Shown here piece by piece: positions 22,201 to 34,415 of a stretch of DNA of 64,000 nucleotides (positions are counted from its first letter, which is position 1; the number at the start of each line of letters is the position of its first letter). Source of the DNA: Symbiodinium natans. Lineage: Eukaryota > Sar > Dinophyceae > Suessiales > Symbiodiniaceae. Position numbers and translations under genes: made by a program. Under the pieces are notes generated by a model. That model had not been told where the DNA came from. It searched no databases and saw only the letters and a list, made by a program, of their open reading frames with translations. The stretch covers positions 251,973 to 315,972 of the forward strand of contig CAJNDS010002684.1 of assembly GCA_905221605.1 (NCBI GenBank), read 5' to 3'.

Positions 22201-23970
22201 CCCTGTGATGCATTGGGAGCGGTCTGAGCGGTTCAGGAGCGTGTCGGGAGGATTCTTTGAATCTCCTGGTCTGAGGCACTTTGGGCAAGGCGGGTCCTTG
22301 AGTCCCTTCTGTCCCTTACACATCTCGTGTTGAGATGAGTGCCAACTCCCGTGAAGCTCCCAAGCCAACAGCTTGTCCCGAAGCTTTTGAGGGAAGACCT
22401 CGCAGGATGGGAGGGGGTAGGCTCAACTGACACAACTCGCACCGCAGTGGTTCAACAAACCTTAACCCCCAAACTGACCGCAAAGCCCTCGTCGAACCCA
22501 GGTTTGCAAATTTTGAGTCACCAGCAGCTTGCCAGGAGGGATCGGATTGCTCTCAAATGTCTAGGCGTTAGGTGATGGGGGGATTGAGGGTTCCGCTGGA
22601 CGCTTGTGGTTGCGCTTGGGGTTCATTGTTGCTGGTTGCTTGCTGGTCGCGGTTCATAGTCATGTGCTCTCAACCTGCGGTGGGGAAACTCTAGCTCCAG
22701 CAGAAATTCCTGGAAGTACCCTGCATCACGCTGCGAAGGCCTCTCATCCCAAGAGTTCATGTTGGAAGCTACTGGCTGCCAGGAGTATATGGTAACTGTG
22801 AATCAGCGCCGTTCTTTGGCGAAGCTCTCGGAATACCACGTGCGATCTGTTGGTATGGCGGCCATTCAAGGTCGTGGCGCCGGCCTGAGTTCGTGTATTG
22901 TGCGCTTGCGATGAGTAGACCCCATCGGAAGAATGCCAGTTAAGAAGTGCTTTAGATTTTGGGTGTCCTCCAGAGAAAGAAAGGAGAACAAGAGAGAGAA
23001 GGACAATCAGGCAGGCATTTTGCGCAAGGATATGTGCAGAAAGATGAGCCGTGCGCACTCCAGCTAAGAGCCTCAGGCCTCTGAGATTCAGAAAGGTTGG
23101 CCTCTTCAACAAGGCCCTAAATTCAGCCTTTTCCAGGGAGACCTCGATGACAAGAGCTTGGGTTGTTTGATTCCAGGCCTGAGAAAAGCCCCTCGCCTCT
23201 AGTTCCAGCTCCGATTCAAAGACATGGCGGGCTTCGGCACAGGCGATGATTGCTTTTGGTGGAACTGAAGATTTCGAGTGATGCGGAGGGGGGCGAGGGT
23301 GTTCACCAATTGTCCACATTGCTACAGATCCTTGGAGCGCTCTGAGCATCTCCGAGCTCTTGAGAGATTGGTTCCACACGTCCGCGGAGACTAAGCGTAG
23401 TGAATGCGCTCAGCCCCTCGCTCCCGGCAGAGGCGCGAACCTCTCTGCGGTGATTACCAAGCGCGGCTCGGAGGCTTGTGTCTGTGTTCTTTCGGGTCCG
23501 AGGTCAGGAGCTGGGCTCATGTCATGCACCAACAACTACTAACTTCCTCGTTCCTGAGAATGGACATAGCGTGGGAGTTCTTGTCAATGCCCTCCGATGT
23601 TGAGCACATTTCCCCCCTGACAAGAGCTCTTGCCAAGCTCTTGTGAAGGATTTGGTTTCTTCATGAACCCTGGTGTTGCCTTTGCGTTCGTAATTTCTAG
23701 AATGCATCTTGGGCTGAGAGGGTATGGCAATGTAGCCGCAATGTAGCCCCCGCATGCCACCTTGCTTCCGCCGTGTCATCCTAGCAGGCCTTGACGGGTT
23801 TCGATGCGCCACTGGTTTTCATGAATGGACAGCGGAGTTCTTTGCGTTCCGTCGTGGAGAGGGAGGTCGCAGGCGCGCGTTGCCAAAAACAAGAAGAACA
23901 CCAGATGCTTGAAGAAAGTGGCTCCTGAAACGCCTGAAACAGAAGACCCCCACCCTCCGGGGCCCTGGTT
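22201..23970. other. No recognised gene
   Basis: Several frames of 60-210 codons are open, the longest on the minus strand (22744-23379, with one hydrophobic stretch). None shows a conserved motif, splice-consistent neighbours or the codon bias of the recognised exons. Confidence 0.4.
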
Positions 23971-24054
23971 TCCTCCCTCTCCCTCTCCCTCTCCCTCTCC
24001 CTCTCCCTCTCCCTCTCCCTCTCCCTCTCCCTCTCCCTCTCCCTCTCCCCCTCT
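23971..24054. repeat. (CCCTCT)n hexanucleotide microsatellite
   Basis: About 14 perfect CCCTCT units in a row. It makes artificial open frames on both strands. Confidence 0.95.
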
Positions 24055-24298
24055 CGGACACCCAGTTTCTGTTCCATGAAGCACTGAGGTTCCTGCCCTG
24101 AACCCTTGGCAAGGGTTTTGAAGTGGTTGATCTGACACTTGTCATTTGCGGGAAAAGGGCACCCCAAGGGCCACCAAGCACGATAAGGTTTTTACAGATA
24201 TCCCGTTCAACCCCACCATCTGGCCATGGCAGGGCACTTGGCAGCCATTGCGCTGCAGAACTTCCCTCTCGAGCGCGCGCTGCGCTCAGAAGCCAAAG

Positions 24299-24718
24299 GT
24301 TCTTGTGCGCGTGTGCGCATGTGCATGTGTGCGCGTGTGCGCGCGTGTGCGCGTGTGCGCGCGTGTGCGCGTGTGTGCGCGTGTGTGCGCGTGTGTGCGC
24401 GTGTGTGCGCGTGTGTGCGTGTGCCCTCGCGCGTGCGTGTGTGGGCGTGACCGCGTGCGCTTGTGCAGGCGTGCGCTTGTGCAGGCGTGCGCTTGCGCAG
24501 GCGTGCGCGCGTGTGCGCTTGTGCAGGCGTGCAGGCGCGTGGGCGTGCAGGCGTGCGGGCGATCGTGCAGGCGTGCGTTCGTGCGGGCGCGGGTGGGTGG
24601 GTGGGTGGGTGGGTGGGGGGTGGGTGTGTGGGCGTGACCGCGTGCGCTTGTGCAGGTGGGTGGGTGGGTGGGTGGGTGGGTGGGTGGGTGGGTGGGTGGG
24701 TGGGTGTGCGTACACACT
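24299..24718. repeat. Alternating GT/GC tract followed by (GGGT)n
   Basis: 24299-24430 is nearly pure alternating purine-pyrimidine (GCGTGTGCGC-type units). 24440-24590 has a looser GTGCAGGCGTGCG unit. 24594-24718 is two (GGTG)n arrays separated by a copy of the looser unit. Several long frames cross it on both strands; they are repeat artefacts. Confidence 0.93.
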
Positions 24719-27700
24719 TGTTTGCCAAGGATTAATAAAATCGCAAGGGGGCAGCGAACATGTAGTGAGACGCTTCCCAACAAAGACGCTCACTTCATGT
24801 TGTGATGCATCTTCGGACGCGAAGATGTGTGCAAGGGGACAGAAACTTGATGCCCAGGATGCCGTTGTACACACCACTCCCGCGTTGTGTGGTTTTGCTT
24901 TGTGGCTTCTTCGACGAGAAACGGGGCCGGCCTTCTGCTTCTGATCCTCGCCGGTCGGGGTGCTCTTACGGCCCTTGTTGGTCAACGCGACCAGGTGCAT
25001 TGCCCCGTCATGCCCGTCATGTTCGATGTCGCTGCTCTAATGTCGCAGATGTTCGCTGTTGGCGTGAAAGGCCATGCTATTCATGACTTCTTGTGTGCAT
25101 TGATGCTCCGAGGGTCCTTCCAACGCCGTCCTTCAGAGTCGGTCGAATTATCATGTTGGTCGTGCATTCTTCTCCCCAGCGGTCTCCTCGTAGAAAGAGC
25201 TTTCGTCTCTGCCTGTGGCACGAATTTAGGACGATTGGTGTGACCAAATGCCATAGACCCAAATGCCAGACGTTGCGGTCTCGCGGACATGCCGCGGCAA
25301 GGTCGGCTGGGTTCAGCCCGCCTTGCCCCTGCCTCGTGGTCTCGGCGCTGGTGCTCCGACAGGACCCGGGAGAACAGGCGGGGCCTGGCAGGCATAGTTT
25401 TGAAACACCTCAAGAAGCCTGTAGCTTTGCACGCGACAGATGAGCCTTCGAGTTCCTTGCATGCTGTGATGGCTAGGAACTTGTAAGGGAAGGTCTTGGG
25501 CATCTAGTAGTTCGCTCTGGAGGTTTCGAGAGTTGAGCTGGCGAGGATCCGAGTTTCGGGGCGTTGCGGGTGTTCCACAACGATGCGTGGAGCCTGCGGC
25601 GGCCTTTCAGCGAACGCCCTACGCAGCTTCCCAGATGTTGGCGCCGCTTGTCAGGAAAGAGGGACTTCCAGCTCGCCAGGGCATGCTCATGCCTCGCCCC
25701 TGTGGAGCCTAGCAAGCTACGGCCATACTGCACTGTTTAACTGCACGGCCGCTGTAGGCTCGTAGGCTTCACTCAAGTGGCATCCATCGCCAAGAAGGGG
25801 TCAGGAGTCACGGATCTCACAATACATTTGGGGGGGTGGTGGGGGAGGGCGCTTGGTTTGTGACAGTGCCGGATCGCGGGTTACGTCGGCGTTCGAACAG
25901 GGTTTCCCTGTACAGGTTGGCGGGAGTGACATTTTTTTCCCTTGACAAGAACTATACATACGTCTGTGGAGCCTAAACTCTAAAGCCCGAAAAGACAGTG
26001 CAGCAAGGGCCCCAAACTGCCGAACTGCCGGAGACTCTTGCCATCTCAGGCTCCCTCCGCCAACCAACTCATCGCTGGAGGGGAAAGGTGCTCCAGGCGC
26101 AATGCAGGACGGCCTTCCCCTGACCTTTGAGCCCTTTGACCACCCACTTCTTCCACTTCTTTGATGTTGTACCCAAGGTCCTAGAAGTGGGCCTGAACCC
26201 ATACAAAGCCCAAAGCACCTGAAGACCGTGCGAGACGCAGTGTCAGCTCCTGCAGCATGTCGCTTCAAACGTGCGAAGGCACAGCCGCTTCCCATTCACC
26301 GAAGATGAACCGCTATTGGAAACTGTTCCATCACCGCCTGACCAAGGCTCCCCAAGCCTACCCTGCGCTTTTCTTTTGGGGCATATTCATGCAAGATGCA
26401 GCACCCTTATCCCTAAATGCCCCAGCAATGTGGCCCCTTCAAAACCTTGCAAGGACCAGACCGTGGCTGGATATGGTGCGGCACTTGCAACAAGGCCAGG
26501 AGCTGCCCAGAGCTTTTCTCAGCTGGTTTCTGAGGGCTCTTCTGGAGCAGGTTCAAAGGGTTCAGGGCTTTTAGGGAGAGGTTCCCCGGTTCGGCGTTCT
26601 TTGTGTTTTGGTTCATTTCGCAGAGGCAGGGGTCGCGCGCTGAAGTTCCAAAGCTTCCATCGAAGTCTTCAAAGCTGATGTGCGCCACTGATGCCTTGAG
26701 AAACTCGGCTGTCGGCTGCTATTCAGGCCCGATCAAATGCCTTTCCATCCACGCGTTCGGGCGACACGGACTTGTTCTGCCCCAGACCTTGACCCCTAAA
26801 TTTACCAAATCGCAGACCAGAGTGTTCTCTGTCTCCCTGCATGAGAACCTGCCTCGTGCTTGTTCACAAGAGCTCTATAGGCTTGTTGTTCCTCAGGTGT
26901 AGGGTAGATTCTGGTAGATCCTGAAATCTGACAGGCGCAGTGTGATCAGAAGCTTGTGTTGTCCAAGCAAGACAAGCCCAGTCCCACATCCGCGTGCAAC
27001 CTAGGTGGAGACGACCTCCACTGCTGGAGCACAGGCTCCCTTGTTGCCCTCAGAAGTAGGTGTGCTCCGACGGTGTTGTGCTTTGTTGCTCCTTGACGAA
27101 GCTGTCGACCTGTATGGGATCTGCTCCAGAGCTCAGCCCTGAGCTGTGAAGGCAGTTACTCGACTTATCTTCGATCTGTGATGATTTTTTTTTCAAGATG
27201 CCTGGGCCTCAGTCTCTGTATGTGGAGACAAGCGCAGTTTGTCTGACCCTGCAGAGAGTGGTCGAGAAAGGTCTAGATGTTCAGAGGCTGCAACGGGATG
27301 CAACCCGGATTGCCAGATGTTTCATCTTTGCGAGTCGCTGCAAGGCCGAAGCTGCGCGTGGAGAGACCCTCCTGGCAGGTCCATGGGGGCACTGCCGCAG
27401 TCCGTTAAAGCACGGCGAGACCATGAACTCTGGAAGTTCCATGAGACTGAATTGGCTTAGTTTGGTCCTGCCAACTTTCTGAGCTGTAACTGGTTTTCGT
27501 TGAGATAGCTGAGTGACATGTCATGAGTGGTCTCGCCGTGCAATACCAAGTGACTCAGTGCACCAGCAGGGCTGGCAATCTGTCCAACAACCGACAGAAG
27601 GACCTCAGCATAGGCTTCAGGATGACCTCAGGCTGTCAGGCGTTTCAATCCCCAGCTGGTAGCGTCCAAAAGCCTTGAGTCGCACAAGCAACTGCAAGTG

Positions 27701-29340
27701 CAAGACTGCTAGAGTTGTTTTTTTCGCTTTGCAACACCCCCTGCACTACTCGCATTGTTCCAGAGATGCACGGTCCTTTGCGGTGTCAAGTCAGCTTGTT
27801 TCGCCATGCACGAGGAGACCATAGGAACTGCTTTTCACAATGTCTCAAGTCTGAGCGATTGAGGTGAACACATGCATAGGCTCACGTGCGGTATCAGCAA
27901 GTTGCAGGAATTCACGTATAAGCATTTTGATCCATTGTAGAATTGGCTTCGGAGTCTGGACTACATCAGCACGACAGGCGACCTGACAAGCTTGGTTTTG
28001 GCCTTTATTCCCCGCTACCTGCATCGGGGGCTTGCCAGTTTCCACAGTTGGAGGTTCCAAAATGTTCCAAACGTTCGGTTCCGACGTTCTCACAGCTCGC
28101 GATCCAGATTTTTCAACGTCAACCATCAACCTCGACAGGAAGCTGTCAGAGAAAGGCTCCAAGAGATCCACATGTACCGTCGGAAGTCCTGCATTAATCA
28201 TTCGGTACGTCTTTGGGGACTTCCAGTTGTCAGGGGTTTCTGGGACTGCAAGGTTCCAGGGTCGACAGCAACGCTATCATAAGCCCTTGCCTGCAACCCC
28301 GGAGCTTAAAAAGTCTTACTTGTACCCATTTTTTTTTTTTTGGGGGGGGGGCAGGCGGAGAGGGCACTGTTCCAGCCCAACACAAAAAGAATGCTTCCCA
28401 ACAACCTGCAGGGAGCCAGTGTCTTTTTGGGATGCTTTTCTTGGGCTTACTGTGGGAACGCAAAAATGCATGTCTTCTTTCTCAATAAAAACTTTTGGGA
28501 CTCGAACAACCAAAAATATCCTGGGGTAATTCCTGGGTTCCGGGCGAACACCACAAATACATCAGGGTATTGCTTGGTAATTGTTGGTGTTCGCAAGCCA
28601 GGCATATTTAGGTGTTTAGATGAAAGCCAACAATTCCCTGGATTATATTTTTGTTTTCCGAGTCCCCAAAGTCGAAACCGCAGAAACACATGGTCTTTTG
28701 GACTCTATACCAAAACAGCCAGCAAACAACTGCATTCCTCGGCTCCATGGGATTTTGGTTGTTTTTTGGTTGTTTTTTGGCTTTTGGGGACGGGGGAGAA
28801 GGCAGCTTGTGAGACACCAAGAGACTCGAAAGAGTTCAACGAACGCGCGCCCCCCCCCCCCCCCCATGTACGAGATTTTTCAGGAGGAAGAAAGAGACAG
28901 TAGATCAGGCGGTGGGGTTGGGAGGGCGGCGTCCACGTAAACCATAGAAACGGTATATACACATATATGTATGCAACTGTCTATCTATCTATCTATCTAT
29001 ATATATATATATGCGTGTTTAGAATGAGAATAGAAATGGTAACAGCAGACTCAGGCTTTAGGCATGCCCACCGACGCACAGAACTGCGATAGCTCGATGT
29101 GCTGCAGCAGTCAAGATCAGTCTCAAGGATCTTGATCGTTTTTGAATCTGTCGGTTTACAGCTTTCGAGCTTTAGTTGGGATGAAGGGCTGCTGTGGCCT
29201 TTGAGCATCTTTGAGATTTCCGAAGGTTGATGTAGAAGAGAGTTTCCTGGGTTGACAGCAAGAAGTGTAAGGCCTCTGACTGCATCAGCATTCGCTGTCC
29301 TGTGCGGAACGGCATGGGCGTATGTGCATTCCCAAGACCT
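24719..29340. other. Long stretch without a recognised gene
   Basis: Read in all frames, no conserved domain was seen. Contents noted: a pair of 14-nt inverted repeats (27410-27423 and 27528-27541), T-rich/G-rich runs at 28331-28351, a C20 run at 28847-28866 and a (CTAT)n(AT)n microsatellite at 28979-29013. Overlapping open frames at 27845-28529 on both strands are unassigned. Confidence 0.4.
27410..27541. repeat. 14-nt perfect inverted repeat pair
   Basis: GCACGGCGAGACCA at 27410-27423 is matched by its exact reverse complement at 27528-27541. The loop is 104 bases. Confidence 0.75.
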
Positions 29341-29348
29341 CGTTGCAG

Positions 29349-29521
29349 GTGCCGTGCGTAGAAAGCGGTACCATTTTTCGGAAATGTGTCTCGCTGCCTG
29401 GGCGACTCTTCGGAAGGCTTCCGAAAGATTTCCAGTAGCACATCTTCGGAGATGCTTGAAAAGGTGGCGAAGCCTTCCACCTCCATCCACCCACCTCTCC
29501 TTTGCATTTGCCGCGTCATAG
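29349..29521 (+). other. Candidate exon, basic helical, possibly Sfi1-like
   Basis: After an AG acceptor (29347-29348) the frame reads a basic, Trp/Leu-spaced helix (RKRYHFSEMCLAAWATLRKA, then HLRRCLKRWRSL). The spacing of W and L recalls Sfi1/centrin-binding repeats. The match is only in pattern, and overlapping minus-strand frames are also open. Confidence 0.25.
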
Positions 29522-29913
29522 GTCGAGGCTTGTCCACGCCGAAGTCTGCGGCAAGCTGTTTGAGCTGCCGTGGATCTAGAGAATCTAGAGTTATATTGAA
29601 ATCACGAGAACCTAGAACGGCAAAGTCACTGGATTCGCTCCAATGCCCGAGATTGGAATGTCAAGACGGCTAGCTACGTAATCTGAGCTCTGCCAATAAC
29701 GTCTAGAATATGCACCTTTTTCAGTACACATTGTGGCTTCGAGGGGAGTAGTAAAATGTAGAGGTCCGTGTTGATTTGTACTCAGCTGCAGCCTACTTCG
29801 CCCTTGACAATGAACCAGTGAAAGCCTAACTCGGGTCTAAAAAAGGGGCCTTAACCCCAGTGCCTCATGGGTGCCTGATGGCATTATGGTACATGTTTCA
29901 GCGGCAATGATGT

Positions 29914-30090
29914 GCAGACTCGGCTCTGCTGGATGCCTCAAAACACGCAAAGCTGCTGGCGGCTACGCCTTATTGCGTCTCTGATGAGGCAAGAGGCCCT
30001 CTGTCGCTTTGCATGCTGCCGTCTTCGAGGGCTGGAGCGAGGGCGGCCCTGCTCTGGGCAGAGGCCTTCAGGAACCCTGATGGAAACTGA
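29914..30090 (+). other. Candidate terminal exon, unknown
   Basis: A 58-codon frame without ATG ends in TGA 30088-30090. It is rich in Ala/Leu with coding-like third positions (starts ADSALLDASKHAKLLAAT). An AG acceptor lies at 29915-29916. No family match. Confidence 0.3.
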
Positions 30091-30347
30091 CCATGTGCGA
30101 AGTTTCCGCACCCTGCTCGTACTGTGAACCCACAGGCTTGGCTGAGGCTCGTAACAAAGGCACAAGGTGGGCCCTTGCGGGGCGTACCTGGCAGCGTGCC
30201 TGCTTCTAGTTTTGCGCGTTAGTTTCATGCCGTGTAGCTTCGTTTTGCTTCCATCATCTTCTGTCGTCTTTGTGCTTTTTGGCTTCTGGCCGTGTTCTGC
30301 ATGTGTTTCTAGTGCCTGAGTATATTTCTAGGATTGAGCTTACGAAA

Positions 30348-30728
30348 ATGCATTTTTCAGACCAGGATGAATGCTTGCATTCTCCCAAGTTTATTCAGCA
30401 TGCAGCGCGTCGGTGCGACATGATCCGAACAGGTAACATTCCAGGAACATGGCAGGATTCTTTTCGAAATGCAACCCTGCAGCTCGCGAAGGGTGGTTTC
30501 CCCATCCTTATACTGGAGGGTCCAACGCAAAAGAGCGCAAAACACGCATTCCTATTAAACGACACATCTGAACACACAACTGAGAAGTGGGAGCGCGCCA
30601 ACGTCTCCCACATCCAAACGTATGTTTGCATGAGCCGAAGTAGTGACGTAGCGTCCTCCCCGTTCTTGTTCGTTGAAGTTAGCCCATCACCTTCGAAGAC
30701 GGAGATACCGCGCTGCTTTGATGTATGA
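30348..30728 (+). other. Unassigned 126-codon open frame
   Basis: ATG 30348 to stop 30728, with no internal repeats. I see no recognised motif, and third-position composition is not like that of the clear exons nearby. Low confidence that it is a gene. Confidence 0.2.
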
Positions 30729-31995
30729 CTGGCCGAATGGCATCAACTGTTCAAGGGCTACAGTATCACGTGCAATGTGTCGTATGCACCGTGCCAGTCT
30801 TCATCGCCAGTCCGCATGTGTTGGGTTTCACCTCGGTGAATGGCATTGCCCAAACGACTAGGCAGTTTCGGGTGGGTAGTTGCCCTTTTGAGTTTGTAAG
30901 TGTTCAGAAGTGGCGCAATGCGGCGCATATTCGTGGTAACTGCCCACCTGTAACAGTCGTCGAACGACCACCTACTGCCTTCAAGCCGTATTCCTGATGT
31001 CCCAATCCCAGTCTTTTTGCAGCTTTTCGCATCTTGGACAGTGATGGCTTGTACCATATAGTGGACTTGAAGAGTCATGGGCAACCACATAGAACCGCAC
31101 ATTTTCAGCCAACGGGACCGAGAATGTGCTTCCGTTTGAAAGTGCGGCGTTTGAAAGGGCGAGCTTGCCAGAAGATTCAGTCAAAGTGGGAAGATTCTGA
31201 GCTGTCTGGTGAAGGCCTACAGGAGAATTGGCCGACACAATGGAAATGTTCGCGCGACAGCAGGGCTTTTGGCTGATGTTCTGTCCATGCTTGCAGAGTT
31301 AAAGAAACAAAGCCCAACCGTGGGTAGCTCGGATCCACACTAGTTTGCCATAAAATCTCTGATATTCTCCAGTCTCGAGTGACAGCGGGCGGTCTGTAAG
31401 CAGCATCTGTTTGTGCTGTCGGTTTCCAAGCCATGGTGATGTGCTTTGCTCACCAAGGGCATGGTCATTGCCGACAATCTTTCGAATCAGACAAGGTTTC
31501 GAATGCACATCGATTTTAGGGCATGGCAAAGCCATCAGGAGTTCGAGTTCCCGAAAGGGCTGGGGTGGATTTTCAGCGGGATCTGTTGCTTCCCCTGTTT
31601 GGCCCCGGTTCTGGATATTTTCCTGTTTGTTTTCCTCTTGAGTATTACTTTGTCTTGTTGTTGTCTTCTTTTGTCTTCTTTCAAGCGATGATTGTTAAAG
31701 GGGGCCGGGCCAGTGAGAGCCCCCCCACGTTTCGCCCGTCAACTTGGACCCTTGCAGTGGCCCCGGGATGTCGGCGCCCAAGCCCAGCTGTTTTGAGCAT
31801 GGTTAATATGTGGTGAAGTTGTTTTTCGCTTTAATTGCTTCATCATGTTCATGAGGGGTGCCGAAGATGAAGATGAACTCAGCTCATGAACTTAGTGGAA
31901 TGAAGGTTTCTTGACCTTCACGCAATGAATTTAACTATGGCTTAGTTGAAACAATGAAAGTTTATCTAGTCTGTTTTTTGCCTGCTTCTTTATCA
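30729..31995. other. No recognised gene
   Basis: Mixed short frames on both strands. A hydrophobic stretch (31,595-31,680) occurs in two frames and is probably the by-product of a T-rich run. Confidence 0.4.
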
Positions 31996-32262
31996 ATAAT
32001 TGTAAACGCTTGCGTGCACCGCCTCGGCAGCCCGGCCGGCCCACGGACAGGAAAGGAGGAAAGAGGGTCCTAGAGGGGTCCAGGGGTCCCAGTGCTTTTT
32101 GGAGCGCACCCTTTATAGGAGCCCCCGACAGGCGGGACCCGCCACGGCATCGGTTTGCAGCTCCTCCAAGCGGGGGGTGGGGGGGTCCGTCGGGGAAGGA
32201 GACGGGATCCCGTGTCTGCTTGTTCCAAACGCTTCTCGGCAGGAAGCCGAGGCGAATTTACA
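31996..32262 (+). mobile_element. Dispersed hairpin-ended element, copy C
   Basis: Left end AATTGTAAACGCTTGCG, CCGCCTCGGCAGCC and GGACAGGAAAGGAGG. Right end GTGTCTGCTTGTTCC then CTCGGCAGGAAGCCGAGGCG. This copy lacks the long G-tract and is the shortest of the three well-kept copies. The CCGACAGGCGGGACC block in its middle is shared with copy B. Confidence 0.75.
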
Positions 32263-32920
32263 TGGCGGCATTGGTAAATTCATTGCAATGATTCTGTGTT
32301 TTTTAATAGTGGTCGCCGGGCAGACTACACAAGATATGTGGCGCAATGAAGCATATACCCGGCCCTGTTAACCAAAAGCAAGTTATTGTTCAGATTCATA
32401 TGGTGAATAGCATCATATCTTTTCGTATATTATACCCATATTTACCAAACATGTACATGCATAGTAGCAAAATTCAACTAGTTTGACTGTGTCGGTTAGT
32501 TTAGGCGAATGCAATATGGCCTACAACGCGCTTCATTCTATTGGTTGCGTTGATTGCGTACTTGCTCAGGGGGCCCAACAGTACTCGTATGTATGAAAAA
32601 GTAGACTAGAAACATCCCAAGTTCCGGACCCCTTGCATTCCCTTTAACGTCTGTCAACATGTGCTAGCCTTTGACCGCCCTAGGAGTTACTCAATTTTGC
32701 ATGCCCTCAGATCCAAGCAGGAAGTTCCCGCATCGGTGCGCCATTTCGTTTGTGGCGCGCTGCTGTTACTTTTGTTGCCTTTGTTGTTGTTGTTGTCGGG
32801 GTGTTGTTGGGGCTGGCCCTTCAACCCTGTGCTGGAGCGGCCGGCCTTTAAATCGGCCAAACTCGTGCCTCGGTCGATCCTCACCGTCACCTCACCGCAC
32901 CCATGTGTGTGAGTATCTAC
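32263..32920. other. No recognised gene
   Basis: Moderately AT-rich start, then a TTG-rich run (32,766-32,800) that reads as a false hydrophobic peptide. Nothing supportable. Confidence 0.4.
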
Positions 32921-33298
32921 AATGTATGTATATATATATATAGACATACATACATATACACATACACATACACATACATATACATATACATATACATGTA
33001 TATGTATATGTATATGTATGTGTATGTGTATATGTATATGCGTGTGTATATGTATATGCATATGTATATGCATGTGTATATGTATGTGTATATATATACA
33101 TACATGTATACATATATACATATATACATATATACATATATACATATATACATATATACATATATACATATATACATATATACATATATACATATATACA
33201 TATATACATATATACATATATACATAGATACATACATACATAGATACATAGATACATATATACATATATACATATATACATATATACATACATACGTG
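32920..33298. repeat. (TACATA)/(CATATA)n microsatellite
   Basis: Nearly 380 bases of TATG/CATA units, with a clean hexamer TACATA block at 33107-33290. It creates long false open frames in several frames on both strands. Confidence 0.95.
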
Positions 33299-33479
33299 TC
33301 CGATCTCTTGATGCTCCATTGGAGATGTTGGGGTTTCGGAGCGTTTAGACCTTGGAGCCGCATAAAGCCCGCATACCGGTCTAACTACCCAGGGGACCCT
33401 GAGAAATCCCTCAAAGAGCCCCCCCCCCAACATGCAAAGGTATGAAGTAAAAGCCCCCTCGTCCTGGGCCAGGCTGCAT

Positions 33480-33529
33480 TGCGCAGGGCCGCCGGCGGCG
33501 TGTCCGCGGCTGCAAAGCGGAGCCCTGCG
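33480..33529. repeat. GC-rich hairpin
   Basis: GCGCAGGGC at 33481-33489 pairs with GCCCTGCGC at about 33521-33529, around a very GC-rich loop that itself holds CCGCCGG/CCGCGG palindromes. Confidence 0.6.
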
Positions 33530-33960
33530 CAGGCTCGACCAGTTTGGATTTCATGCTATGCCCTAAATTAGGGGTTTTCGGGTTATCGTGTTTTTGGGGG
33601 GGTTGGGAAGAGGGACAAACTGAAAAGGCTTGACAACAAAGCCATATGCATTCTTTTGTAATCCCGATGACTGATGAACAGGATTCGCCCAAAGCTTGCA
33701 ATGAAGGACCTGCCATCAAACGGAGCTGCCGAAATTTACTAAACACCAAAAGGCAAGGCCTTGCCCCTAAAAAAGCATGGGGCTGGTTGGTACTTTGGGA
33801 TATGAAGCGTCGTAGACATTGTGGCTAACATCAGCTCGATATCTCGGTATGTTTCGTGTCCCACCCAACCCTGGAGGTGGTGATTGACAGCGGGGGGGTC
33901 AGTTTTTTCTGTCACATTGATACCATGATTCCAGTATACATCCATGATGGGGGGGGGTGT

Positions 33961-34060
33961 TTGATCGTGAGGAACCACGACTACGCTCTGGTGGGCCGAC
34001 TCTTTCATGAAAACCTTGTTTGATCGTGAGGAACCACGAATACGCCCTTTCATGAAAACC
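33961..34060. repeat. Tandem duplication, about 40-60 bp
   Basis: The block starting TTGATCGTGAGGAACCACGA and ending TTTCATGAAAACC occurs twice in a row. The second copy has an internal deletion of about 15 bases. Confidence 0.85.
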
Positions 34061-34062
34061 CA

Positions 34063-34190
34063 ACGATAGAGGAGGCCTTTCCCCAGCTCAGCAGCGTGCA
34101 GCTGCTCGGAGAAGAAGAGTGTGCGATACGCGAGATGTCATTCCAGTTCCATTCTACATCAATTCCTACTCTTGTGCTTGCAAAAGGCAG
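34063..34190 (+). other. Candidate exon, unknown
   Basis: The frame reads TIEEAFPQLSSVQLLGEEE and runs to a probable donor near 34190. Composition is coding-like. It may be an upstream exon of the PPR gene, but there is no motif to prove it. Confidence 0.25.
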
Positions 34191-34214
34191 GGCCCCCAGC
34201 GTTTCAGGTCTTGC

Positions 34215-34415
34215 TTGGAGAAAGCGTGCATCCCTTCCAAGCCCATCATACGAGCATTGTTTTGCAAATGGGGGGCGGGGCACCCTCCCCCCTTCTTTTT
34301 TGAATCCTTGTAGTTTTTTTCTCTGAAGGACCTCCTGCCATCAAAAAAGGTTGTTTTCCAAAACCCATATGCATCCTTTCCACACGCATTGTTTTTGCAA
34401 TTGGGTTGGCGCCCT
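34215..34415 (+). repeat. Dispersed repeat shared with 51.5 kb region
   Basis: 34,228-34,272 (CATCCCTTCCAAGCCCATCA, then CGAGCATTG and TTTTGCAAATG) and 34,365-34,405 (CATATGCATCCTTTCC, CGCATTG, TTTTGCAA) are diverged copies of a motif that recurs at 51,590-51,640. Confidence 0.6.

Noticed and set aside
22744-23379. 211-codon minus-strand open frame with a hydrophobic run
   Set aside because: No conserved motif, no other minus-strand gene nearby, and the length is within what GC-rich non-coding DNA gives.
23819-25000. A 393-codon minus-strand frame with GRGRGR and HTRTHA stretches
   Set aside because: It spans the CCCTCT, GT/GC and GGGT arrays; the coding-looking part is produced by those repeats.
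30500-30560. Resemblance of ILILEGPTQKSAKHAF to an ERCC4-type nuclease motif
   Set aside because: The upstream catalytic residues of that fold are absent, so the likeness is chance.
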